DNA from: Telopea speciosissima | Lineage: Eukaryota > Streptophyta > Magnoliopsida > Proteales > Proteaceae | Direction: 5' to 3' | NCBI RefSeq assembly: GCF_018873765.1 | Contig: NC_057926.1 | Location: 49,281,043-49,345,042, forward strand | Length of the DNA stretch: 64,000 nucleotides | Shown here: piece by piece, positions 44,255-56,705 of the stretch | Layout: each line of letters opens with the position of its first letter | Numbering within the stretch: position 1 is the stretch's first letter | The notes under the pieces: model-generated | What the model saw: the letters and a program-made list of their open reading frames with translations, nothing else | What the model was told of the DNA's origin: nothing | Databases searched by the model: none | Program-made: the position numbers and the translations under genes

Positions 44255-47200
44255 TCACATCCTTGAAATTTGGATAGGAACAGTGGCTTCAACAATTTCC
44301 TCCTCAGAGGAGACGAACTGGAGCAGTTCCATATTACCAAGCTGCTTCAATAGATAACTCCTGCAGTCTTCAGCAGCCATCAGTCCAGCTGTGTAAGCTC
44401 CATGAACAGAACCAGCATGATCCAAACTCACAGCCTCACCACCAAAGAAAAGGCTACCAACAGGAGCTTGGAGCTTCTCATACAAATCTGCTGACTTCCC
44501 AACCAAGTCGTAGGAGTAAGAACCAAGAGAGTTTGGATCTGTGCCCCAGCGTGAAACAAGATACTGAACCTGCAAAGAAACCAAAAAACCAAAGGTGAGG
44601 CATACAAGATTTTGTTCTCATCACAACTGCTTCTAAGCTGAGTAATATGTATAACATTTGATTCTCTACCCAACTAAATTGTGAATGAACTGAATTGAGC
44701 GATTTTCTATCTTGGTAATTAAATCAATTGGATTCAACTAGCTTTGACCTTAAGATCAGCAATTTTTTAACCCTCTGGTCCACATCTTTCCTTCCCTCGA
44801 GTACTTGTGACCCGTGAACTTTTGTAATGCTCGAGTTATCAGCTTATAATAAACAAGCCTCTTGCTTACTTCTGGACAAAAACTTGCCCCTCTTGGAACC
44901 ATTTACCTGCCTCCCACTTCACAAGTTTAGCAAAGTTCACTCATGAATATGTTGTCACCCTATCCTAAGTCACAGTAGGCTTGCTCTTCTTAAGTACATT
45001 CACAGAAGACAAAAATATAAGTAGTTTAAATACACACTGAAGAGACTTGGACCCTACAATTGTACATAAATTTTACTACTATCCTAAAATGTACAGTCCA
45101 GTTATGCATTTCAGTCTGAAAAGTCAAATTACTTATAGATAGGTAAACATGGAAGACCAAACTAATAACATGGATTGCATTATAGAACAAACCATGGACA
45201 GATAGAAAGTAAGTTGTAACACAAGTCGATGCTTAAAACATACAATTCCATGGCTACTACAAGAGAAAGCAATGGATTGATAACCTAAATAGTTCAGTTC
45301 CTGGGGCGATATGCATAGGACATAAAGTATGGGGAAGAAAAGTTTCTCCCTATGTCACCAACACAAGATACCCCAATCACAATTTTCCCCTTAATTTTGG
45401 AAGATAGATTTTCCAATTTGAGCCAATAAAAAGTTCAGCCAATAAATAAATAAAATATTTCCCATTAACTATGCTGTATGTGGCATCAATCATGTAAAAA
45501 AAAGGGATAATTTGAATGACAGTACATATTTACGTACAGGCCTGAAACCAAGGGTCTTACCGGATCCTTTGCATTAGGAAGCATTTTCTTGAGTTGCACC
45601 ATCACAAAATTAGCAGCAGCTTCATCAGATAACTTCTCTATGTCATAAGCAAACCTTCCAGCAGCCATATAGACAAGTACAGGGTGGCCTGTTGCCTTAT
45701 GAAGATTGAGAAAATAGCCACAGGAATACGAAGTTTGTGCAACAATGCCTAATAATTCCACATTTGGCCAAAAGACCGTGTCAAAACATAAGGCAATCTT
45801 GTTTTCATTTCCAAAACCCATATCAGATATTGCATCAAGTTTCCACTGAGGTAATTTGGGCTCAAACTCAATTAGATTGGCTTTCAGAACTCCCAAAGGG
45901 ACTGTTATGATAGCAGCATCCGCAACAAAGCATCTCCCATCTTCAACAGTAAGAATCACTTTATTGAACCAATTGGCAATCCTTGTAACCCTGGTTATTA
46001 GGATAGGTAGAAAATACTAAATAATGTCAGTCCAGTTTCCCTTTTTCCTTTAAAAGCATAAATTATAGAACCTAGTATTCAAATATTAAATATTAGAAAA
46101 GTAGAAACAAGTTGATTTTGCAAGGCTATGTCCTGCACAGAAAATTAATACAAGAAAAAAAAAATAGAAATATTATTCCCAATAATTTTTCCTTTTCCAG
46201 GTTGAAATTCTGTCCCTTCAGGGCTGTTATCAAGCAAAACATATTAACTTGAAAAACACGAGCCTTCTCTCCTCTCCAACCCACCCTTGCCCCATTGCTC
46301 TGGGTAAATAAACTAGTTAAGACATTATTAGAATAAAAATATTCAGATAAAAAAATCTCAAGAATCTTGCTGGTAATTAAAACATAAATACTACTCCTAA
46401 ATACATAATCCAAAACAGAAACTGAGTTTCTTAATTTTGAAATCACATTATGTCCCACTCTTTATATCGTATAATGTAGCATTCCTTTTTAATATAAAGA
46501 TATACACACATACCTGTGATTCAAGCGTATATCAATATTTTCCGCTAAAGCCTTAATCACTGGGTAATAACCCTGCTTCATGAGTCCGTGGCCCCCAGAA
46601 AGAACATGCTCCTGCATCATCCATTTCAGTATTGCAAACGGCATAAGAATTCCAAGGAAACTAAAATGAATCCTGACTTAGATTAATAATTATTGTTTCC
46701 ATCCAACAAAGTTCAACAAGCGGAGATGATATGCATAATATCACATATGGTCAGTGGAGGGGAAAATATGCCGAATAATCACCAAAATTTGAAAATAGAA
46801 CAGTCTGAACATGTCGTATCTTAGGTTGAATTATCTAATCAATAAGCTTATAAATCAACCTATGTAAACTCAAAAGAACCTTTATAAGTTTTCAACTATA
46901 TACGGTTGGCCACACAAATCTTCTTTCTCCACTTATCTTTATTCTTTATCTAAAGCCACGTTTGTTACATGGACATAATAAAGGAATCCTTAGTAATATC
47001 TATCCTTATAAAATTTCAAATGAGTCAAACAAGCATATCAAGCATTAACCTGGGTTAAATAGCCACATAGTCCAGACAATTCGTCATTAAAGAGACTATT
47101 TGGATGGTTGTGACCATAGTTCAAAATTTTGGTTGAAATGCCAAAATTTTGACTGTTTATTTTTGTTTCAACCTTGATCGAAACAAAACAACAAGCTACT

Positions 47201-50200
47201 TAACAGTTTTACAAGGTTTTGACCGAAAATTCTGTTCAAAATACCGAAATTACTGAAACGTTTCGGTCATTTCACGGAAACGCTACAATGCAGTATATAA
47301 AATAGCACATTTCGAACGAAATAGGGTCAAAATTTTGACCGCGAGAGGGGTTTCGACCGAAATGGTGGGGAACTCATAGAAATCTGGATTTTTGGCCACA
47401 TCGCTTCAATATTTGGCTGTATCAAGGTATTGTGGAGTAGTACAACACATCTACTTTGATTATTGGATTTGAACCAAGATTAGTGCAAAATTCTTTTATG
47501 AAGGTAAACCCTTTTTCGTTGGATTTGAATAAAGATTTGAATTTGATCGCATCGTTTTTATTGAATGTCATATGTTATTTGACTAAATTACAGGATATAT
47601 AATGGAAAGTATACAGTAAGCTATGACATACACTATCAACCTAGGGTCCGAAGCCAAACTACCACTATAGGGGAGTTTTCCAATTTAAAGATCCAAACAT
47701 GCTAAAAAGGAAACAAGTTTCATGGAAAATTAGGGTCTGAAGCGAAACTACCACTATAGCTGGGTTTTCCAATCTACTGATCCAAACCTGCTTAAAAAGG
47801 GACTACAACAAGTGTCATGGAAAAATTCCATCATTTGAGGTGCATCAATAACTTGAAAAAAAAAATTATGAATTATGTTTGACAAAAGGAAATTGCAGTA
47901 TTTCACAAGGATTTTCTGCCTCATGTAAAAGCTAAAACCAAATAGTTTAGAGAGTGCAAATTGATGGCGGTGATCTGAATATTTTCCCTTCCACTTTTCT
48001 AACCACTTCTACCACTTAGAGGATTCAATGGGCAGCAATTGGCAGGTCTTTGAAGGAATCTTGTCAGTAGAGGAATGAATCCCTTTCAAGAAACATGAGG
48101 ATAGCCTCTAAATTCTAAAAGAGTCACAGAAAACCCACATTTAATTCTTGAAGGGAAAAAGTATTGACACTCTGTTTGCTTCAAACACTACATTGCACCT
48201 TTCCCCAATATTCTAATTCCAAGCTAGCTAGTGCCAAAAACAAAAATTAAGGTGTCTTTCTCTTGAAGTGAACGTAGGAGCTTAACTCCTAGAAAAAACT
48301 GTCTTGGTGACAAATGGTGCAAACTAAGCCAATCCCCTCCAACCCCCCCCCCCCCTCCCTCCCAAAAAAAAAAAAAGATCATGGTGAAAAAGGTCAGGTT
48401 TAGACAAATATTCATTTTAAAATGCTTTCGAATTGCAATGGCGCCCATTGCTCATCGCTTATTATTTAATCCTTCCAAGTATAATGGTCACATTTTTTAT
48501 TGACTTCCCCCTCCCTTAATATGAACTCTAACTAGCATCACGCGCCCATTGCTCATCGCTTATTATTTAATCATTCCAAGTATAATGGTCACATTTTTTA
48601 TTGACTTCCCCCTCCCTTAATATGAACTCTAACTAGCATCACAAATGCATTATAAACGCCATATAATATAACTATCACTTTTGTATTCAACTTGGGAAGC
48701 GACAACTTGTCATACCTGCACAGCCATCATGCATTAAGAAATCTTACCGGTTTTTATTTTTATTTTTTGCATAATGAATAAATCAATAGGTTATTAATAA
48801 ACAAGAACAGAGACAAACAGCAAGGCAGGTCAGAGACCATCCCTTAAAATGAGTAGCAAAACTACTCAACAGATAATAATATGTCAAAGGCTTCAGTTAC
48901 CTGATCCCAAGCTTTCAGTGAAATCATATCCGCATCTGCCGCAAACCAAGCTTCCATTCTGCATATGTACCACTGCAGAACTTCATGAGCAAGTCCTTCT
49001 TGTCTACAGAACAAAGAGCATAACTTAGTAAAATTGATGGATCCCATGCGCAACTGCACAAAGAAAGAGATGAGTGACGCAGAAAAGGAAAATCATTCAG
49101 TACAAATTCCATATTCTCTAATTTTCTTAGACCTCAAATCTGGATGCCTATCCATTACGATTGAAATGGCTTGAAGAACTGAAATGTCCTCAGTGTGTTC
49201 ATCCCTTACTTTTTCCGTCTGGATTATTAAAACAATTAACCATTAATCAACTAATGAACCATTTAAACAGAAATTAAATCAATTGAGGAATCTAATCATC
49301 TAAAGAATAGGGAAGTATACCTCTTTGAGAATCCTTTTGAATATCTCTCCAACTTTGATGACTAGTTGTTGAGGAACTTGACGGCCTTCCATATCAAAAA
49401 GCACATAACTGAAATACCAAATGTGCAGATGTTTAGGATTTGATAGGTGAAAGTAATACAAAGACAATCAAAAAAAATTATTGTCCCTCATGCTTTGCAA
49501 CTACATATAACTCACACTCCCACAGAAAATCCATTCAGGTCATTACTTAAGTAGCTGTTCTTGGAAATGACAGAAAAAATCATTACACATAGACCCTCCT
49601 ACAACCTCTGTGTTCTTTTGTGTTTCCTCCATTTACCTCTTTTGTCTTGGCTTTTCTTTTTTTGGGTGGGGGGAATCACCAATATTGTTTAGATAAGTCA
49701 GTTCTGTTACCCTCCTTTGCTCTTTCCTCTACATTTAATATAAAGTTACTTATTCATTTTTGCTATATCCAATCATTGACGAAGCCTAAAGAACACAAAA
49801 ACAACTGCATTAATGGAAAAGAATCAATGACGTAAAAATCTCAACTTGACAAGATTTACCTTTCCAAATCATGGTCATATAACACAGAGTTGTCACCACT
49901 TGTACGGTATAATGTAAGTCCCAGACAACGTATCAGTGGAGCCAAGGAGTTCTCATTACAGACACCATGTAACCTGAATGGAAAAGTGGGCCCCATATAA
50001 CAAAAAGATCACCATAATGCTCTCATCTTCCTTATTCAATTATAAAGCAATTAGTATTTACATGAATAAACATTTAAACATGCAAATGCACATGCAAGAG
50101 GAGGGAAAGAGATAGAGAAAGAAGCAAGGACATCTAGTAGGTGTATATAAACTTGCCATGATGCCCCCATATCAACAGGACAACCAAATGAGAAGTCGGT

Positions 50201-51985
50201 GTGAATACGGCCACCAAGTCTGTCCCGTGACTCTAACAAGAGCACCTAAACAAGACAAGAACATAATTCAATTAGCAAGCAGAAATGGAAGTTTATCACC
50301 TGGGGCAGCTTGTGGAAAGTTTAAAATTAATTCACCTTGAAAGATGCATCACGAAGGGCACGGGCAGCAGCAATCCCAGAAATCCCCCCACCTATGACAA
50401 TGACTGAAGGCAAGGAAGGTGGTTGTCTCTCAATGTGTGAAAACAAGGAACCTAAATATGGAAAGTAAACATGTAAAGATCATCATGGTCTGCACTTGAG
50501 TTACATGAAAAATTCACAGATCAGCAATTTTCAAGGTCATATTTGTGAATCAATACAGTAGCTTACTGGAGGCAACGGAGAAACAACTGTATAGGATTCA
50601 GTCACCGCTTTCACATGTTTCCATAAGTATTGTCTTGGAAACTTCCTTATGCAATTATATGTTTCGTCAAGGTTTACAGTCTAAGATCATCAAGCACATG
50701 CCAGCATAGATCCAACAAAAAGACCTTCTCTCTTTCCAGTGGTAGTATCAATTCATTTCTAAGCAGCTTCCTCTTCTATAATTCCATGGATAGTATGCAT
50801 TCATCTCTAAAAATTCGGAAATGCTATTAAAAAAAAAAACCTAGCAATTCATTGTCACCAAAGTATTTTTAATACAAACAAGCGTGCTGCCAATTTGTTC
50901 CCTCAAGATCAAATTTTTTTTGGGTGGGGGGGGGGGTGTGAGGGTGTTGAATCCCAAGGTGGTCACGTTTAACATGAGCAACCACCCTGGGCAGACATTT
51001 CCCAAAGGGTTTTAGAAATGAAGTAGACGATATAGTAAGACATCATTGAATATACAGAAGTTATTCACAGGGTACTTGACTGTAAATATCATCTTATAGG
51101 TCCTTTTTCTGTTGAACTGGATATGCTGTAATTTTTGGAGAACAAATAAAAATTTAATCCCCTCATACTTATCGATTTCAAAATGATTCAATAAAATTTT
51201 CATCATTATGTGTCACGACATCTTGTTCTCTCTCCCAAAAAAAAAAAGTGCCTATAAGACAACTAGATGGGTATGCTGGACCAAACTAGCTCCATCATTC
51301 TGTAATCTAAGGCCTTGTCTTCTATTAAGTCATGTTTCCAATTCCAAGTCTTCCCTAACTGTGTCAGCACAGTCATTTGAGGACCTACATACTGAAACTG
51401 TCATTTTCCTTAGTGTAAAATGTTACTTATGTTACACGTATACAGCATTCAACAGAATAGTATCCAGAAAAAAACTGACAATGAACAATTACAGAATTCA
51501 AGCAGAATAGGAATTCAACATATTTATAATTCAAAATCTCTCCCACCCTCTCTGCCTCTATGATGAATGAGCAGAAACAGGAAAATAGGAATTCAACATA
51601 TTTCTAATCCAAAATCCCATTAAAATTCTATGCACAGTAACACGGGAAGATAGGAATTCAAAATTCAACGCGCTTTGTCATGACAATAGTATTCCAATTA
51701 TAACCAAAAAAAGGCAACATTTCACCAATTTAAGCTAACAAAGCATAAAGTATCTCTCAAAAAACAAACGCAAATAAAACAACGCCGAAACATAAAATTC
51801 TCAACAAACATACGAAATTTAAAATTAAAGGAAAATTTCCTCTCCAATACAGAACAGATTAATTCAAATCCAACAGAAACGTAATCACATATGCTCGTCA
51901 AACTTAAAAATAAAAACACAAATAAAAGAACAAAATTCAACTTACCATCCATCAAATTATTGCATAAGAAATCTTTGGGATCCAT
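44255..51985 (-). CDS. Peroxisomal polyamine oxidase (PAO2-4 type), 10 exons, 492 aa
   Basis: Exons (minus): 51946-51985, 50336-50451, 50157-50245, 49860-49973, 49321-49408, 49133-49218, 48901-49003, 46514-46611, 45561-45990, 44255-44569; total 1479 nt, frame closed throughout. FAD-dependent amine oxidase: dinucleotide fold [17 protein letters not shown] (GGGISG at 34-39), ribose-binding Glu57 in [19 protein letters not shown] at the exon 3/4 border, [18 protein letters not shown], and the C-terminal FAD segment [17 protein letters not shown]. The protein ends SRM, a type-1 peroxisomal signal, as in Arabidopsis PAO3/PAO4. It should oxidise spermine/spermidine in back-conversion, giving H2O2 and 3-aminopropanal. 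Intron 3 is GC-AG (starts gcaagt at 50156). The largest intron (46612-48900) carries repeats. No lesion seen. Confidence 0.95.
47644..47820. repeat. Diverged 85-bp tandem duplication in a PAO intron
   Basis: gggtc(c/t)gaag, aaactaccactatag, gttttccaat and gatccaaac recur in order, starting at about 47644 and 47729. Confidence 0.75.
48441..48642. repeat. 101-bp perfect-looking tandem duplication in a PAO intron
   Basis: The unit starting gcgcccattgctcatcgctt occurs at 48441-48541 and 48542-48642; I find one difference (aatccttcc against aatcattcc). Very recent. Confidence 0.93.
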
Positions 51986-52560
51986 TGAAAAAGAAAGAAA
52001 CAGCAGTAATCTGAATGGCGTTTAGAGCTTTATAGGAATTAAAGAATTAGAAATTAACTGGAAGGAATGATAAAGTATAAAGATCAAGAGTCCGGCAATG
52101 AAATGGCTCGAATTCGACGAACAACGTAGCTTGTCAAACCAGCTCATCCCTTCATACAGGCAAATGCAGATTTTTCTTTAATGAATCTCTGAACAGAGAA
52201 TCGAAACGAGGAGACGGAAAAGAGAGGAAAAGAGACGAACGAAGAGTTTTCTTGGTTTTGGGTTGCGGAGGAGGACGAAGGTTTCTTCTGCCACTGGCCT
52301 TCTAATAAGAGAGTCTTTGTGGTAACCCACACGACGCTGCGCCTTCACCGAACGTCGTCTCTTTCTTCTAATGATAGCGGTAGGCCGAAATTGCCCCTTC
52401 TCTAATTGTGTACGGGTCGGGTAGATCTGGTTGGCCTCCAACTCGACCTGAACCGATCCGAATGGAAGTGAATCTGTGATGTGTTTGGGTAAGAATCTTT
52501 TTTGGTTACATAAATCCGTTGGTGCATGTGTCGAATATGGAGGTGGTTCCATGGAAAAAC
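51986..52560 (-). promoter_or_regulatory. PAO 5' leader and promoter region
   Basis: Upstream (minus strand) of the ATG at 51985. A purine/pyrimidine-rich leader (about 52150-52330) suggests the transcription start near there, but no clear TATA box is visible. Confidence 0.35.
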
Positions 52561-53147
52561 TATCAGTGGATTCGTTACCGTGCCAATCTTAGGTCTCGAC
52601 TAGCCTTTATTCAAGTATCAACAGCTTCGTTGAACCACAGTAAAGTTTTGCTTCTCAACTAGGGTTCTTCATTGCTTGCAAGTAAGAAGTTGTTGCTCGA
52701 TAGATGTGATTCCAAGTGAACCCGGGTATTTATATTTTGGGACAATTTTGGTGTTTCAAACTTGAATTTACCTATTCACTTGATCTCAACAATGAATCGT
52801 ATTTATTAAGAAAAGATGATTCTGAGTGAATCTGGGTATTCTCATACATACACTTTCACATGCACATGCAACCAAATGGATTAAAATTAACGAATTACAA
52901 TTCAATGGTAATGTATTGGAATCGGCCTAAAGCATAGAAATCAAGGACCTGCATGATGATGATACTTCTGTTTCTCTATTTCTCTTTTTTTTTTTAGGTT
53001 CTTGACAACAAAAAATAAGAGAAATTCGTTTATTAACACTAGTTCATTTTTTTGTTCTTAGGAATAAACTGAGACAAAAAAAGTTACTAAGATATGGGGG
53101 AAAAAAACACTCAATTTTGAAGTTTCTCTTTCCTAGAAATAAAAGTA
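52561..53147. other. Intergenic, nothing recognised
   Basis: No gene or element; T-run at 52985-52996. Confidence 0.4.
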
Positions 53148-53226
53148 GGGTTGCAACAGGGTCGAGTTGGTTCAGGCTTTTAAAACCCCAACCCAAACCT
53201 GAGTCCACTTAGCTAGTCATGCACCG
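53148..53226. mobile_element. Truncated TAGGGTTGCAAC element
   Basis: tagggttgcaacagggtcga and caggcttttaaaaccccaac match the left end of the element at 34043; the copy breaks off near cttagctag. Confidence 0.55.
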
Positions 53227-53340
53227 CACGCGACTAGGTAACGTTCTTTCTCCATTAAATATGTTAACAAATAGAAAAGGTGAATCAGATTTTTCTATTT
53301 AAGGCTCAATCAAATGAATCAATTAAACTTCCCCTATAAT

Positions 53341-53586
53341 TAGGGTTGTAAATAGATCGGATTCGGCTCGGAAAGTGCTATATCCGCATCTGCATCTGAT
53401 AAGCTATTGGACGGATTCGGATAGTGCTAAACAGATACGGATCGAATATTTTATCTGTTTACATGTAAATATAGCTTTTCGAATAGCTATATTCTATCCG
53501 TATCCGCATCCGTTTAGTTTTCGAATGGATCCAGATAGTACTAAACGTATACGGACACGAATTTTGACTATTCATTTACACCCCTA
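53341..53586. mobile_element. MITE with TAGGG(T/G)TGTAAAT ends, 246 bp
   Basis: Starts tagggttgtaaatagatcgg, ends with ctattcatttacacccct and a final a. Inner cggattcgg/ccgcatc motifs are palindromic. Related to 17710-18339. Confidence 0.72.
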
Positions 53587-54660
53587 CCTACAATCAATGA
53601 CATATCAAATCCTTTTATTCTTAAAAAAAAATATTTGATATACGCAAACCCGTTTAGAAATTGTTATGCTTAATCGATCCATAGCCCGCCATTGTCATTC
53701 CATCCATGGGTACCGTACAAAAGGTATAATGGGTATTTAAAAAAGTTGCTTTTAAAATCTTGCAATTTCCTCTTACCTTCTTCTAGCCTTATCATTCAAC
53801 GACAAAACAGTTTTTGGTCAGCATAAAATGACTAAACATTTTTTTGGTAAGCATTAAATGATTAGTCATTTTTTAGTAAAGCATTAAATGACTAAATATA
53901 CCCTCAAAGAATTCTTCATGCGAGTGATTTTGTATGGGCACTATTGTTATTTCATCAATAAAGAAGATAAGCGATTCCAGCTAGGACAACATCATGCACC
54001 GAATCATACCAATTGTCGGAGATCGACGAAAAGACGGAATACTCTTATACTTTATCAATAACTATGGGGTCATGTATTTCTATATTGTAGTAATTAAATA
54101 CATTATGGAGTACTAAATTTGCCCTCGGAGAAATATTTCGCAATCAAACAGACGCATAACGCTTTAGCATATGGTAAACAATACAAGTGGGCCCCCTTGT
54201 GTTTGGCCAATAAGAATAATGAATAGCCAGATGGTGGGTCCCACTTGCTTCAGCGAAACCAGTCAACCACAAACATCTTTTGTGTCTATCGCTCTGACCA
54301 AAGATTCGATCTTTTAAAAAAACCTTTTCAAAAGGTGGCATTGGATGGATTACGTATCGAATTGATCAATGAATGATGATTTTATTAATAATAAGTGGCA
54401 ATAAATCATAGATATATGACAGGAAGCTAACTATAGAGCATACGCACGACATTGGCCTCTTTGAAAATGTGATCAGCCTATTTTCAAGCTGATGAGATAT
54501 TTATCTTGTACAAAGGATGAGGAAATATAAGGATATGTAGTATAGTCAATTGGATCTGATACATATAAAAATCTGACCTTTCCTCAAATTAGAGGTCATG
54601 AGTTCAAACCACCTTGGGGCCTATCCCCATCCCCTATCCTCCCTTATTATACAAGCTCTT
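53587..54660. other. Intergenic, possible SINE remnant
   Basis: No gene. 53820-53900 has three copies of a short gcattaaatgact(a) motif. 54535-54640 has a box B-like gagttcaaacc and an upstream gtagtatagtcaattgg that could be a decayed tRNA-derived SINE. Confidence 0.35.
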
Positions 54661-54676
54661 AATCCGAGAAAAAAAT

Positions 54677-56705
54677 GTGACCAGGCCTCAATGACAAGAT
54701 GACACATGTAATGAACCTAGGCCAAATGTAATTCACAAAATACAGGCTAGAGATTGTTGGAATTTTTCAAAATATTGATGTAGACTTTTAGTCCAACATC
54801 GGCTATGAAAGGAAAGCTCATTGGATTTATATGTGTTAGTAGTTAGTAGTTATTATTATCATATGTAATGCTAGAAGAGATTGTACGGTGCACTTGCGAG
54901 CGAGGACGGTGACCTTCCGAGCACGTACGCGTACGAGTGTGCTCGTGCGTGAGGCGCAATGTGGTGCTTTGATGGGGCACTTTGCACTTCGCACGTCGCA
55001 GAGTTGCAGCCCACACAAACAGCCAAGAGAGCCCAGCCCAATAGTCATGACCTGTCAGGTCAAGCCATATGAGCCAATGGGTGTAACCCATTCGAACAGG
55101 CCTTGTGGGCCTATAAATGGGCTACGAATTCTCTCAGTCTAGATATCAAAAAAAATCTCTGATAGCTTCACAGTGTTACTGTCTCTGCAACCAGTAACAG
55201 TCCGCCTGATTTATCTTGGGAGGCAGGTTTGCTGCAACCCTTTGCAGGATTAGGAGGGTGCAAATACTGTCTTAAGGAGAAAACGATTTCGTTCGACTCA
55301 AGCCATCTTTCAGTCCTCTCCTTTTTTGTTTCAGCTTTCTAACAGAGATTTAGATTTAACTTCTGACCCTCGACTCCTCATGCCAAACACATGAACAAGG
55401 TACTTTAGACGTGGCTTGTAAAAGGGATAACCTCATACGACACCAACTATAGGTAAAGACAAATTTTGTTAACTGTTCTTGCTTAGATCTCCTGCTTACA
55501 TAAGAAACACGTAAGCCGAAGGACAGAAGGGACATTTCCATCAGGATCATATAAATAAAGCTACAGTGTAGAAAAGAAGGTAAGTTCACTCTCATTCAAC
55601 TCAATCTAGCTGGTTCATCTTTGAGCTCTGCTACTAGTTCTTCGTCTCCGGCTTCGATAACTGTTGTTCCTCTAAGATCTGACTTAGGCATCGGAGTGTC
55701 CCCCACCTGGAGTCCACTCTGGGACATTCATCCACTCTGCCTTCTAGTTCTCTTGTGTGCATGATTGAACTAGACTCGAATGCGTATAGGATGGCTTTCG
55801 CCAGACACATATGGGGTTTCGGTTCCAAAAACCACGATCCATAACATCTCACAAAGATCCCTCATTATTTGGATCGAGGCAGCAACTCCTCAACCCATAA
55901 CGTCTCTTCAATTATGCTCCATCAACCCCTTACAAGGCTTGAAGAAGTTGGGGGCCGAGGGGACTTATACGGTATACCAACAGCAAACACCACGCCACTC
56001 ACCCCTTGACAACACCTCATTTTAAGAAGACTCAGACTTTATTCTTTTATCTACTCTTTACAAAACTCGAAGGAGTGGGGGATTTATGATATACTAGCAA
56101 TTGATTTGTAAGCTACCACCTGCCACACGTCCCACAAGAACACTTCATTTTTTGAAGAAAACTCTTACTTTATTCCATCAACTCTTTACAAGACTTGAAG
56201 GAGTGGGGAACTTATGATACATAAAGAGTTTGACCTCCAATGACAAGGCGGCACATGTAATGAACTTGGGCCAAAGGTAACTCACGAAATACGGGCCAGA
56301 GGTTTAGATTAAACTCCTGACTCTCGACTTCTTACGCCTGACACATGAACAAGGTACTTTACATGTGGCTTGCAAAGGGATAACCTCATACGACACCAAC
56401 TATAGGTACAAACAAATTCTGTTAACCGTTCCTACTCAGATCTTCCACCTACCTACGGAACACGTAAGCCGAAGGAAAGAAGGGACATGTCCATCAGGAT
56501 CATATAAATAAAGTTACAGTACAGAAAAGAAGGTAAGTTCACTCTCATTCGACTCAGTCTACCTGGTTCATGTTTGAGCTCTGCTACTAGTTCTTTGTCT
56601 CTATTTCTGATAACTACTATTCCTCTGAGATCTGACTTAGGCATCGGAGAGTCCCCTCCGCAGTCCACTCCGGGCCATTCATCCGCTCTACCTTCTGGTT
56701 CTCTA
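54677..56705 (+). mobile_element. Small non-autonomous LTR element, LTR interrupted by another LTR
   Basis: A direct repeat of about 490 bp: copy A is split into 54677-54754 and 55345-55755, copy B is 56227-56705. Shared landmarks: aatgacaag(a/g)(t/c)gg, cacatgaacaaggtacttta, ggataacctcatacgacacc, gatctgacttaggcatcgga. The last motif is common in plant Gypsy/TRIM LTRs. The interior (55756-56226) has no coding capacity and repeats a purine-rich gaaggagtgggg before the right copy, like a polypurine tract. Outer limits are approximate; no target duplication found. Confidence 0.72.
54755..55344. mobile_element. Solo LTR, 590 bp, with 5-bp target duplication
   Basis: Begins tgttggaattttt and ends tttctaaca (TG...CA with inverted tgtta/taaca-type tips). 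GAGAT is present on both sides (54750-54754 and 55345-55349). Removing it joins two pieces that match the intact LTR at 56227-56705. It contains tataaatgggc (TATA box near 55112) and a CG-rich centre. It is a solo LTR left after recombination of a Copia-like element; family assignment is by resemblance to tgttggaa...-type LTRs only. Confidence 0.85.

Noticed and set aside
54888-55142. 84-codon open frame
   Set aside because: Lies wholly inside the solo LTR.
55356-56668. Pair of similar minus-strand frames (55356-55595, 56453-56668)
   Set aside because: They are the same segment of two LTR copies, not duplicated genes.
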